Part shown: one piece after another, positions 56,872-64,000 of the stretch
Layout of the letters: every line of letters starts with the position of its first letter
How positions within the stretch are numbered: position 1 is the stretch's first letter
Made by a program: the position numbers and the translations under genes
The notes under the pieces: model-generated
What the model was told of the DNA's origin: nothing
The model's database searches: none
The model's input: the letters and a program-made list of their open reading frames with translations, nothing else
Source of the DNA: Kitasatospora xanthocidica
Lineage (GTDB): Bacteria; Actinomycetota; Actinomycetes; Streptomycetales; Streptomycetaceae
Reading direction: 5' to 3'
Length of the DNA: 64,000 nucleotides
Assembly: GCF_014656195.1 (NCBI RefSeq)
Contig: NZ_BNBY01000008.1
Span: 116,374 to 180,373, forward strand

Positions 56872-57603
56872 CTACCGGAACAGGTAGCCGAAGACGGCGT
56901 CGCCGACCCGCTGGTCGGTGACCTCGACGGCGTTGGCCTCCTCGCGGGCGAACTTGACGGCCTGCTGGAGCTTCTCCACCCGCTCGGCGAGCTCGTTCAC
57001 CCGGCGGGCCGGCAGCGCGCCGGAGAACTTGACGGTGGTCCAGTAGCCGACCGCGATGTCCTCGTAGTAGACCTCGACCTGGGCCGGGTGCTTCTCGGTG
57101 GCCTCGGCCTTGACGTGGTTGCGGGGCACCTTCTTGGTGCGGATGGTGCGCACCGGCTCGGTCTTCCAGGAGTCGGTGGACGCGTCGAGGTTCCAGGACT
57201 CGGAGGCGTCCAGCACCGGGAGCTTCTTGACGAAGGTGAACAGGTCGGTGAGCTGCTTCTCCAGGAAGAGCAGGTACGGCACCGGCACCTGGGCGAGGAG
57301 CACCTGGCCGTCCACCACCACGTCGGCGCGGGCGTCGACGTTGGCCCAGTCCTTGGTGGCCGTCACGTCGAAGAGCCGGGTGAGGGTGTTCGCGGTGGAC
57401 CGCAGGATGTCCTCGGCCTTCAGCTGCACCCGGGTCGACTCCGGCGGGAGCTGCTCGCCCTCCTCGTCCTTGGGCTGGTAGGTGCGGGAGATCCCGGCCA
57501 GCAGCGCGGGCTTCTGCAGGTCCTGGTGGGCCTGCGTCAGCTCCTGGAAGGACTTGGACTTGACGCCCTTTTCAACGGCGATGATCTGGTTCAGCTTTGC
57601 CAC
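56872..57603 (-). CDS. DUF7873 family protein
   Basis: A 243-residue soluble protein of the DUF7873 family, conserved in Streptomyces and of unknown function. It starts VAKLNQIIAVEKGVKSKSFQ, has an all-helical first half (ELTQAHQDLQKPALLAGISR), a middle with RLFDVTATKDWANVDARADV, and a C-terminal helix (RVNELAERVEKLQQAVKFAR). The GTG at 57601-57603 has TACCGT 7 nt upstream and no ribosome site, so the message may be leaderless. It is upstream of, and on the same strand as, the tRNA-like locus, but separated by terminators. Confidence 0.8.
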   Translation of the reverse strand: MAKLNQIIAVEKGVKSKSFQELTQAHQDLQKPALLAGISRTYQPKDEEGEQLPPESTRVQLKAEDILRSTANTLTRLFDVTATKDWANVDARADVVVDGQVLLAQVPVPYLLFLEKQLTDLFTFVKKLPVLDASESWNLDASTDSWKTEPVRTIRTKKVPRNHVKAEATEKHPAQVEVYYEDIAVGYWTTVKFSGALPARRVNELAERVEKLQQAVKFAREEANAVEVTDQRVGDAVFGYLFR

Positions 57604-57890
57604 GTCGGGGACGGTACCAGGCTCGAACTGATCGGCGACAGCCAATTCTTGACCGGGTGGCGGGAGGCAGGGCGGGGGCGTCCGCCCGGGTGGACGCCCC
57701 CGCCCTGCCGGACGGCGGTCGTCCGTCGGCGCACGGTGACGGTGAAGACCGGGGAGGCGCTGTGCCCGCCGACGATCCGCAGCTCGTTCAGGCCCTTGAG
57801 GCCGAGCTTCACGCCGAGCGAGTAGGAGCCGTTGGCGGTGGTGCGGACGGAGGCGGGCAGGGTGACCCATGCGCCGTGCTGCCCGGACAT
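57594..57890 (-). pseudogene. Remnant of a secreted-domain gene
   Basis: The frame from the ATG at 57888-57890 codes GAWVTLPASVRTTANGSYSLG and NELRIVGGHSASPVFTVTVR, which looks like the C-terminal beta-rich end of an exported protein. After that it runs through an 18-bp terminator hairpin (57666-57709) into the start of the DUF7873 gene. Its apparent ribosome site is the edge of another hairpin. A truncated, decaying gene end is the best reading; a short real gene is less likely. Confidence 0.35.
57666..57709. terminator. Perfect 18-bp hairpin
   Basis: Positions 57666-57683 and 57692-57709 pair perfectly over 18 bp (arms GGCAGGGCGGGGGCGTCC and its complement) with an 8-nt loop. One of the strongest hairpins in the window; it precedes the DUF7873 start. 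Confidence 0.85.
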
Positions 57891-57891
57891 G

Positions 57892-57932
57892 CCTCCGGCC
57901 GGGTCCGTCCCCTGCGCGGACCCGACCGGAGG
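57892..57932 (-). terminator. 16-bp hairpin downstream of the SARP gene
   Basis: Positions 57892-57907 and 57917-57932 pair over 16 positions with one mismatch and a 9-nt loop. It probably ends the SARP transcript about 170 bp after its stop codon. Confidence 0.7.
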
Positions 57933-58026
57933 CCAGGGCGGGTGGGACGCGGTGCGTCGACCGGGCTGGGGTCGGGGGTCGGCGCGCCTGTCCTGTGCCG
58001 TGGGGGTCGAGCTTAGGGAGGGGCGG

Positions 58027-58081
58027 CTTACCGATCGCTTACCGATGGCTTGCCGATCGCTTTACCGATCGCATACCGCCG
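58027..58081. repeat. Five direct repeats with 11-bp spacing beside the SARP gene
   Basis: CTTACCGATCG-like units start at 58027, 58038, 58049, 58060 and 58072 (the last two spaced 12 and more degenerate). The shared core is CCGATCG or CCGATGG. SARP proteins bind direct repeats spaced by one helical turn, and this array ends 23 bp after the SARP stop codon. No gene start lies nearby except the remnant at 57890. Confidence 0.7.
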
Positions 58082-58103
58082 GTGAGCCGGTGAAAGCGCC
58101 CGG

Positions 58104-61100
58104 TCAGTGGCCGGACGGCTGGGTGTCGCCGAGCTCGCGGGCCTCGGCGAGGACGCGGGCGGCCGAGTCGGGGAGGCCGGCGGCCTGGTAGGCGCGGCCG
58201 AGGGCGCGGAGGGCCTCGGCGAGGAAGGAGCGCCAGCCGCGGGCGCGCCAGACCAGGACGGACTCCTCCAGGTGGGCGATGGCGGAGGCGTGGTGCCCGG
58301 CGGCCAGGTCGAGTCCGCCGAGGATGCCGAGGGCCTGGGCGAGGTGGTGGCCGAGGTCGAAGCGGCGGGCGATGGCCAGGGCGGCCTCGGCGGTGTCGCG
58401 GGCGCGGTCGTCGCCGGTGGCGGCGTAGAGGGTGGCCAGGTAGAGCAGGGAGAAGGCCTCGACGTAGCGGTCGTCGAGGGAGCGGGCCATGGCGAGGGAG
58501 CGGGTGAGCAGTTCGCCGCCGCGTTCGGTCTGGCCGGCCCGGGCGTGGGCGGCGCCGAGGAACTGGATGGCGGTGGCTTCGAAGCGGGTGTTGCCGATGA
58601 GCCGGGCGAGCCGCAGGGTCTCGGTGAGGTGCTCGATGGTGCGGTCGAGGTCGGTCTCGTTGTGGGCGACGGCGATGATCTGGTGGGCCCGGGCCTGGCC
58701 GCCGGGGTGGTCGTGGGCGGTGGCGAGTTCCAGGGCGCGGTGGGCCGCGTCCAGGGCCTCCGGTTCGCGGCCCTGCGCGACCAGGCCCCAGGCGGCGAGG
58801 ACGAGGGCGTCGGAGGCTCCGCGCGGCTCCCGGACCTGCTCGAACATGCCGTGGAGGCGGCGCGCGCGGTCCGCCAGGGCGACCATCGTCTGGGTGCCGT
58901 CCGCGAGGTCGTCGGTGGTGTCGGCGCCGTCGCCCGGGGCCGTCCAGGTGGTCACCTCGATGAGGCCGCGGGTGAGGACGGCGGTGCCCAGGTCGTCGCC
59001 GGCCGCGCGGCAGGCCTGGAGGACGGTCCGGTGCGTGGTGCGCCAGTCGTCGTAGAGGCCGCGCACGTCGCAGTACTTCTCCTGGCAGGCGGCGAGGTCC
59101 CAGGCCAGCGGCACCATGCGCAGCGCGGCGGCCTGCCGGGCGCTCGCGTTGAGGGCGGGCTGTTCGGCGTCGAACCAGGCCATCGGGTCGTCGAGCAGCC
59201 GGGCCGTGACGGCGGACGGCAGGGGGTGGCGGGGCGCGGGGCCGTGGATCGGCGCGAAGCAGGGCCCGGGGACCTGGTCGGCGGCCTGCTCGGCGAGCCG
59301 GAGCCAGGCGCCGAAGGCCCGGGCGAGCGCGGCGGTGCGCGCGGCCGGTTCGTCGGTGGCCTCGGCGTGCTCGCGCGCGTACAGCCGGACCAGGTCGTGG
59401 AAGCGGTAGCGCAGGTGCGGCTCGGTGCCGGTCTCCTGGAGGAGCTGGGCGTCGATCAGTTCCTCCAGCTGCTGTTCGGCCTGCTCCACGGGGATGTCGG
59501 CCATGGCCGCAGCGGCCCACGGGGCGAAGTCGGGGGCGTCGAGGAGGCCGAGCAACCGGAAGGTGCGGCGGGTGGGTTCGGAGAGCCGGGCGTAGCCGAC
59601 GGCGAAGCCGGCCCGTACGGCCAGGTTTCCGGCGGCCAGTTCGTCGAGGCGGCGCCGTTCGTCGCGCAGCAGGTGGGCGAGCCGGGCGAGGGTCCAGCGC
59701 GGCCGGGCCGCGAGGCGGGCCCCGGCGATGCGGACGGCCAGCGGCATGCCGCCGCACAGCTCCACGATCTGGGCGGCGGCGACGGGTTCGGCGGCGACGC
59801 GGTGGTCGCCGAGGATGCGGCCCAGCATGGTCCGGGCGTGGGGGGCGTCGAGCTCGTGGAGGTCGATGAGCCGGGTGCCGGGGAGGGCGGTGAGCGGGGT
59901 CCGGCTGGTGACGAGGACGGCGGGGCGGGCGTCCCCGTGGTCGGCGGGGCTCTGCCGCGCGACGGTGGCCGGGCCGGCCGGGGTGCCCGGGAGCAGGGGG
60001 CCGATCTGCCGTTCGTCGGCGGCGTTGTCGAGGAGGACGAGCGTGCGGCGGCCGGCGAGCAGGGTGCGGTACAGCGCGGAGCGCTCGTCCAGGGAGGCGG
60101 GGATCTCCCGGGGGTCGGCGCCGAGGGCGCGCAGGAAGGCGGCCAGGACGCGGCCGGGGTCGGCGGGCGTCTCGTCGACCCCGCGCAGGTCCGCGTACAG
60201 CCGGCCGTCGGGGTAGTCGGCGGCGGCGCGGTGGGCGGTGTGGACGGCCAGCGCCGTCTTGCCGATGCCGCCCATGCCGGCGATCACCGGGACCAGGCCG
60301 GCCGCCATGGCGTCCAGGGCCAGCCGTACCTGCTCGTCACGGCCGGTGAAGTCCGGAAGGTCCCGGGGGAGTTGGGAGGGGACGCGGGGGTGTCCCGGGG
60401 TGCTGCGGGCGCCCTCGCGGTCGTGGGCGAGCAGGGCCAGGAAGACGGTCTGCGCCTGCTCGCCCGGCTCGATCCCGAGCTCCTCGGACAGTCTCCGGCG
60501 CAGCGACTGGAAGCGGCGCAGGGCCTCGGCGGAGCGGCCGTCCGCGGCCAGCAGTTCCAGCATCGCGGCGTGCACGGGCTCGTCGAAGGGATGGTCCTCG
60601 GCGAGCGCCGTCACCGCGGGGGCGGCGGCGCGGGCGGCGTCGGGCGTCCCGGTGGCGAGGGCGTCCCCGGCCAGGGTGAGGACGGTGGCGCGGACCGCGC
60701 CCTCCACGCAGGTCAGCAGCGGGTCCTCGCGGTTCATCCGCTCCAGCCCGGCCAGCACCGGGCCGCGTCGCAGCGCGATCGCCGCGGCCGGGTCCCCGTC
60801 GGCGGCGAGCCGGCGGAACCGTCCGAGGTCCACCGCGTCCGGGCCGGTCAGCAGCCGGTACCCCTGGGCGTCGGACTCCAGCACCACCGTCTCGTCCCCG
60901 AACCCCCCGAGCCAGGTGCGCAGCCGGGACATGCCGGTGTGCACCGCGCCCCGGCCGATCCGCTCGGCCTGCTCGGCCCAGACGAGTTCCAGCAGGCGGC
61001 CGACGGGCAGCCGCTCGCCCTCCGCGAGCAGCAGGGCGCCGAGCAGCCCGCGCAGCACGGCGGCCCTCGGCAGCGCCTGCGGCTCGGAGTCCACGGCGAC

Positions 61101-61136
61101 CGTGAGGGGGCCCAGCAGTCCGAACGTCATCGTCAT
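58104..61136 (-). CDS. SARP-type regulator with NB-ARC and TPR domains (AfsR-like)
   Basis: A 1010-residue regulator of the AfsR architecture. Residues about 3-95 form the OmpR-like DNA-binding domain (FGLLGPLTVAVDSEPQALPR, SRLRTWLGG, ESDAQGYRLL). The bacterial transcriptional activation domain follows (about 100-240, RFQSLRRRLSEELGIEPGEQ). An NB-ARC ATPase has the P-loop GMGGIGKTALAVH and RTLVLLDNAADERQI, with GGMPLAVRIAGARLA. The last 350 residues are TPR-like helical repeats. It probably controls secondary metabolism or morphogenesis in response to ATP state or a partner. ATG 61134-61136 or the one six bases later is the start. The repeats at 58027 are candidate binding sites. Confidence 0.95.
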   Translation of the reverse strand: MTMTFGLLGPLTVAVDSEPQALPRAAVLRGLLGALLLAEGERLPVGRLLELVWAEQAERIGRGAVHTGMSRLRTWLGGFGDETVVLESDAQGYRLLTGPDAVDLGRFRRLAADGDPAAAIALRRGPVLAGLERMNREDPLLTCVEGAVRATVLTLAGDALATGTPDAARAAAPAVTALAEDHPFDEPVHAAMLELLAADGRSAEALRRFQSLRRRLSEELGIEPGEQAQTVFLALLAHDREGARSTPGHPRVPSQLPRDLPDFTGRDEQVRLALDAMAAGLVPVIAGMGGIGKTALAVHTAHRAAADYPDGRLYADLRGVDETPADPGRVLAAFLRALGADPREIPASLDERSALYRTLLAGRRTLVLLDNAADERQIGPLLPGTPAGPATVARQSPADHGDARPAVLVTSRTPLTALPGTRLIDLHELDAPHARTMLGRILGDHRVAAEPVAAAQIVELCGGMPLAVRIAGARLAARPRWTLARLAHLLRDERRRLDELAAGNLAVRAGFAVGYARLSEPTRRTFRLLGLLDAPDFAPWAAAAMADIPVEQAEQQLEELIDAQLLQETGTEPHLRYRFHDLVRLYAREHAEATDEPAARTAALARAFGAWLRLAEQAADQVPGPCFAPIHGPAPRHPLPSAVTARLLDDPMAWFDAEQPALNASARQAAALRMVPLAWDLAACQEKYCDVRGLYDDWRTTHRTVLQACRAAGDDLGTAVLTRGLIEVTTWTAPGDGADTTDDLADGTQTMVALADRARRLHGMFEQVREPRGASDALVLAAWGLVAQGREPEALDAAHRALELATAHDHPGGQARAHQIIAVAHNETDLDRTIEHLTETLRLARLIGNTRFEATAIQFLGAAHARAGQTERGGELLTRSLAMARSLDDRYVEAFSLLYLATLYAATGDDRARDTAEAALAIARRFDLGHHLAQALGILGGLDLAAGHHASAIAHLEESVLVWRARGWRSFLAEALRALGRAYQAAGLPDSAARVLAEARELGDTQPSGH

Positions 61137-61336
61137 CCGCGTCAGCCCCCAGGGGTCACGGCCGGTCCATGCCCGGGTCGCGCCGCCCGGCCGGTCGGGC
61201 GGCGGCCGCCGGGCCGCGGCACGACCATGACCCTAGTACGGGCACGGACTCAGTGGGGGCGACCGGGACCGTACGGTCCGGCGCGCGTCCCGGGTGTCGG
61301 CGCGCGTCCCGGGTGTCGGCGCGCCATCGGTGTCTG

Positions 61337-61353
61337 ATACCCCGTACGGGTAT
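61337..61353. promoter_or_regulatory. CsoR-type operator upstream of the permease gene
   Basis: ATACCC-CGTAC-GGGTAT is a perfect 6+5+6 dyad of the same form as the copZ-csoR box (55282-55298). It lies 55 bp before the permease ATG and abuts a GTATAT -10-like box. Confidence 0.75.
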
Positions 61354-61407
61354 ATGGTGGCCGGCGCCCCAGCGGAGTCCCGCGGCACCACGGGAAGGCG
61401 GACCACC

Positions 61408-62571
61408 ATGCACGCGATCCTGCACGCGCTGTCCATCGCCGGATCGATGACCTGGGAGATCACCTGGGCCCTCATCCTCGGCTTCCTGCTCTCCGCCGTC
61501 GTCCAGGCCGTCGTCCACAAGGCCACCGTGGTCCGGCTGCTCGGCGACGACCGCCCGCGCACCCTCGCCGTCGCCGCCGCCCTCGGCGCGGCCTCCTCCT
61601 CCTGCTCGTACGCGGCCGTCGCCCTGGCCCGCTCGCTGTTCCGCAAGGGCGCCGACTTCACCGCCGCGATGGCCTTCGAGATCGCCTCGACCAACCTGGT
61701 CGTCGAACTCGGCGTCATCCTGGCCCTGTTGCTCGGCTGGCAGTTCACCGCGGCCGAATTCGTCGGCGGGCCGCTGATGATCCTGCTGCTCGCCGTGCTC
61801 TTCCGGCTGCTGCTGCGCGACAGCCTGCTGAGCGAGGCCCGCGCCCAGGCCGAGCACGGCCGGGCCGGCTCGATGGAGGGGCACGCGGCGATGGACATGT
61901 CGGTGGCCGGGGAGGGTTCCTTCGCCCGCCGGCTGCTCTCCCGGCCGGGCGTCACCGCCGTCTCGCACGTCTTCGTGATGGAGTGGGCGGCGATCCTCCG
62001 GGACCTCGTCCTCGGCCTGCTCATCGCCGGCGCCATCGCCGCCTGGGTGCCCGACTCCTTCTGGCAGGCCTTCTTCTTCGCCGACCACCCGCTCGCCGGC
62101 AAGCTCTGGGGTCCGCTGGTCGGACCGCTGGTGGCGATCGCGTCCTTCGTCTGCTCGATCGGCAACGTGCCGCTCGCGGTGGTGCTGTGGAAGGGCGGCA
62201 TCAGCTTCGGCGGCGTGGTCGCGTTCATCTTCGCGGACCTGCTGATCCTGCCGATCCTGAACATCTACCGGAAGTACTACGGCGGCCGGACGGCCCTCTT
62301 CCTGCTCGGCACCTTCTACGCGGCGATGGCGCTCGCCGGCTACGCGGTCGAGTTCCTGTTCGGCGGCCTCGGCCTGGTCCCGAACCATCGGGACGCGGAG
62401 ATCCCGATGTCGGGCGTGGAGTGGAGCTACACCACCTGGCTCAACATCGCCTTCCTGCTGCTCGCGGCCGCCCTCCTCATCCGCTTCCTCCGCACCGGCG
62501 GCGCCGCGATGCTCCGGATGATGGGCGGCGGTCCGGACGCCGCGGACCACGGAGGGCGCGACCGCCACTGA
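61408..62571 (+). CDS. UPF0718/ArsP-like permease
   Basis: A 387-residue membrane protein of the DUF318/ArsP permease family, with eight or more helices. GAASSSCSYAAVALARSLF and FTAAMAFEIASTNLVVELGV are the conserved first repeat; FVCSIGNVPLAVVLWKGGIS and FGGVVAFIFADLLILPILNI the second. SCS and SIGN parts hold a Cys-containing channel. A His/Met-rich loop lies around residue 160 (EGHAAMDMS). Relatives export organoarsenicals or other metal(loid)s. The CsoR-type box upstream suggests copper control. The ATG at 61408 has GGAAGG 9 nt upstream. Confidence 0.92.
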   Translation: MHAILHALSIAGSMTWEITWALILGFLLSAVVQAVVHKATVVRLLGDDRPRTLAVAAALGAASSSCSYAAVALARSLFRKGADFTAAMAFEIASTNLVVELGVILALLLGWQFTAAEFVGGPLMILLLAVLFRLLLRDSLLSEARAQAEHGRAGSMEGHAAMDMSVAGEGSFARRLLSRPGVTAVSHVFVMEWAAILRDLVLGLLIAGAIAAWVPDSFWQAFFFADHPLAGKLWGPLVGPLVAIASFVCSIGNVPLAVVLWKGGISFGGVVAFIFADLLILPILNIYRKYYGGRTALFLLGTFYAAMALAGYAVEFLFGGLGLVPNHRDAEIPMSGVEWSYTTWLNIAFLLLAAALLIRFLRTGGAAMLRMMGGGPDAADHGGRDRH

Positions 62572-62713
62572 CCGGGGGAGCCTCCCGCGAGCGATGTTGC
62601 GCGTTCCACAACTCCCCATCCCTGACAGGACACTGGCCGAATCCGGGCCTAGCGTGGAGATATCGGAAATGTCATGCGAAAACTACGTACAGTGATCGAA
62701 AGGAGGGTCGATC

Positions 62714-63961
62714 ATGGCGCCGCAGGACAACCCGGCCTTCCCCGGCTTCGCCAAGTTCATCGACTCCGTCGTCTCGGCCCGGCACGAGGACTTCGTGCGC
62801 CGGGGGCTGGCGGGCACGACCAGCGCGGACGACTTCTCCGCGATGGTGGAAAGCATCAGCAACCTCTACGCGGGTGTCGAGGTCACGCACAGCTTCGTCG
62901 ACGAGAACGGGCAGGTCTTCGACTGTGTCCCGATCGAAAGCCAGCCCGCCCTCAGGGGCAGCTTCAGAGCTCCCGCCACACCCCCGGACGCCCCGGACGC
63001 GGCCGGGCCACGGGGCACCGGCCAGGGCACGCCGGTCCAGCCGCAGCTGCGGTCCGACCGGCTGGACAAGTTCGGCCACGCGATGTCCTGCCCGCCCGGG
63101 ACGATCGCGATGCGCCGCGTCACCCTCGAGGAGCTGACGAGGAGCGGCGGCGTGCAGAACTTCCACCGGAAGTATCCGCAGGGGAAAGGCCGCCACCCCA
63201 GACTGAGCCCTCCCGAGGAGGCCGCCTCGGGCATCCACAAGTACGCGCACGCCTTCCAGGGCGTGGACAACCTCGGCGGTCACGACTTCGTCAACCTCTG
63301 GGACCCCAACGTCGGATCGGAGATCTTCTCGCTCTCCCAGCACTGGTACGCCGGCGGCTCACCCCTGCAGACCGTCGAGTGCGGCTCCCAGGTCTACCCG
63401 GCGAAGTACGGCACCACCCAGCCGGTCCTCTTCATCTACTGGACGGCCGACGGCTACCAGAACACCGGGTGCTACAACCTCGACTGCTCGGCGTTCGTCC
63501 AGACGAACGGCGCCTGGGCCATCGGCGGCACGCTCGGCCCGGTGAGCGTCTCGGGCGGTGCGCAGTACGAACTGGAGATGTCCTACTACCTCACCGGCGG
63601 GAACTGGTGGCTCTACCTGGGCGGCACCTCGGCGAGCAACGCGGTCGGCTACTACCCCGGCTCGCTGTTCAACGGCGGCCAGCTCGCCAGCAACGCCCAG
63701 GACATCGACTACGGCGGTGAGGTGGTGAACAACGTGGCGTGGCCGCCGATGGGCAGCGGCGCCTTCGCCGAGAGCGGCTGGCAGTTCGCCGCCTACCAGC
63801 GCAACGTCTACTACTTCGCGACCGACAACACCTCCCAGTTCGCGAAGCTGACCGGAGTCCAGTCGTCGCCGAACTGCTTCACCATCGTCGTCGGCAACGC
63901 CCCCGACCCGTGGAACGAGTACTTCTTCTTCGGCGGCCCGGGCGGAGGCTCCTGCACCTGA
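62714..63961 (+). CDS. Neprosin-like (DUF239) protein
   Basis: A 415-residue protein. The C-terminal 230 residues match the neprosin fold: HKYAHAFQGVDNLGGHDFVN, then QHWYAGGSPLQTVECGSQVY, FIYWTADGYQNTGCYNLDCS and YELEMSYYLTGGNWWLYLGG. The Glu in TVECGSQ and the Glu in ELEMSYY are the likely catalytic pair, as in plant neprosin, a glutamic prolyl endopeptidase. The N-terminal half is a non-catalytic segment with a Pro-rich link. There is no signal peptide, although the domain is normally extracellular. AAAGGAGG lies 7 nt upstream of the ATG, a very strong site. Confidence 0.88.
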   Translation: MAPQDNPAFPGFAKFIDSVVSARHEDFVRRGLAGTTSADDFSAMVESISNLYAGVEVTHSFVDENGQVFDCVPIESQPALRGSFRAPATPPDAPDAAGPRGTGQGTPVQPQLRSDRLDKFGHAMSCPPGTIAMRRVTLEELTRSGGVQNFHRKYPQGKGRHPRLSPPEEAASGIHKYAHAFQGVDNLGGHDFVNLWDPNVGSEIFSLSQHWYAGGSPLQTVECGSQVYPAKYGTTQPVLFIYWTADGYQNTGCYNLDCSAFVQTNGAWAIGGTLGPVSVSGGAQYELEMSYYLTGGNWWLYLGGTSASNAVGYYPGSLFNGGQLASNAQDIDYGGEVVNNVAWPPMGSGAFAESGWQFAAYQRNVYYFATDNTSQFAKLTGVQSSPNCFTIVVGNAPDPWNEYFFFGGPGGGSCT

Positions 63962-64000
63962 CCCACCCCCACCCGACACCGGAGCACCCTCGCGCGAGAA

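Overview
The window is high-GC, gene-dense actinobacterial chromosome, most likely Streptomyces or a close relative such as Kitasatospora. The signs are very strong G/C bias at third codon positions, many GTG and TTG starts, GTGA/ATGA stop-start overlaps, probable leaderless promoters, a SARP regulator, Scr1-type XRE/DUF397 pairs, SCO6745, DUF5954, DUF3885 and DUF4188 proteins, a mycothiol-type MDMPI protein and a CsoR/CopZ copper module. No phage, integrase, complete insertion sequence, rRNA or CRISPR array was seen. One 197-bp MITE-like element is present.

Layout. 1-5.6 kb: tail of a secreted protein gene, SDR/LysR pair, MITE abutting a hydrolase, SH3 protein, TetR and carotenoid oxygenase. 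5.6-16 kb: membrane PQQ propeller, GNAT, hydrolases, ArsR-type regulator, serine hydrolase, PLP enzyme with cystathionine beta-synthase fold, and an ML (NPC2-like) lipid-recognition protein that is unusual in bacteria. 16-25 kb: TetR-controlled ABC-2 exporter, aldo-keto reductase, TetR/DUF4188 pair, rpe and pirin. 25-31 kb: two secreted hemicellulases, a RICIN-GH74 xyloglucanase and a GH10-RICIN-GH62 xylanase/arabinofuranosidase, sharing an upstream motif. 31-41.6 kb: penicillin-binding protein, MerR/MDMPI, and an XRE/DUF397 plus ATPase island with duplicated and decayed copies. 41.6-50 kb: NmtR with a P1B-4 metal ATPase, MFS exporter, beta-helix lipoprotein, Tat-exported DyP peroxidase and an atypical P450. 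50-55 kb: two TetR-controlled divergent pairs, MOSC protein and copZ-csoR. 55-64 kb: metF, a tRNA-like locus, a DUF7873 protein, a large SARP-NB-ARC-TPR regulator with 11-bp phased repeats beside it, a CsoR-box permease and a neprosin-like protein.

The main discovery candidate is between metF and the DUF7873 gene, at 56528-56748 on the minus strand. Two consecutive units each carry a tRNA 3' part (anticodon 3' stem, T-arm, acceptor 3' strand) followed within 3-6 nt by the matching 5' part (acceptor 5' strand, U8, D-arm, anticodon 5' stem). The acceptor strands pair over 7 bp in both units. This is the arrangement of circularly permuted tRNA genes, which I know from algae and archaea but not as an ordinary bacterial gene form.

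Many regulators here sit beside well-formed palindromic operators, so local circuits can be read directly: TetR/carotenoid oxygenase, TetR/ABC exporter, TetR/DUF4188, TetR/DUF4345, TetR/FAD monooxygenase, MerR/MDMPI and CsoR/copZ/permease. Short tandem duplications spanning stop codons recur at several genes.
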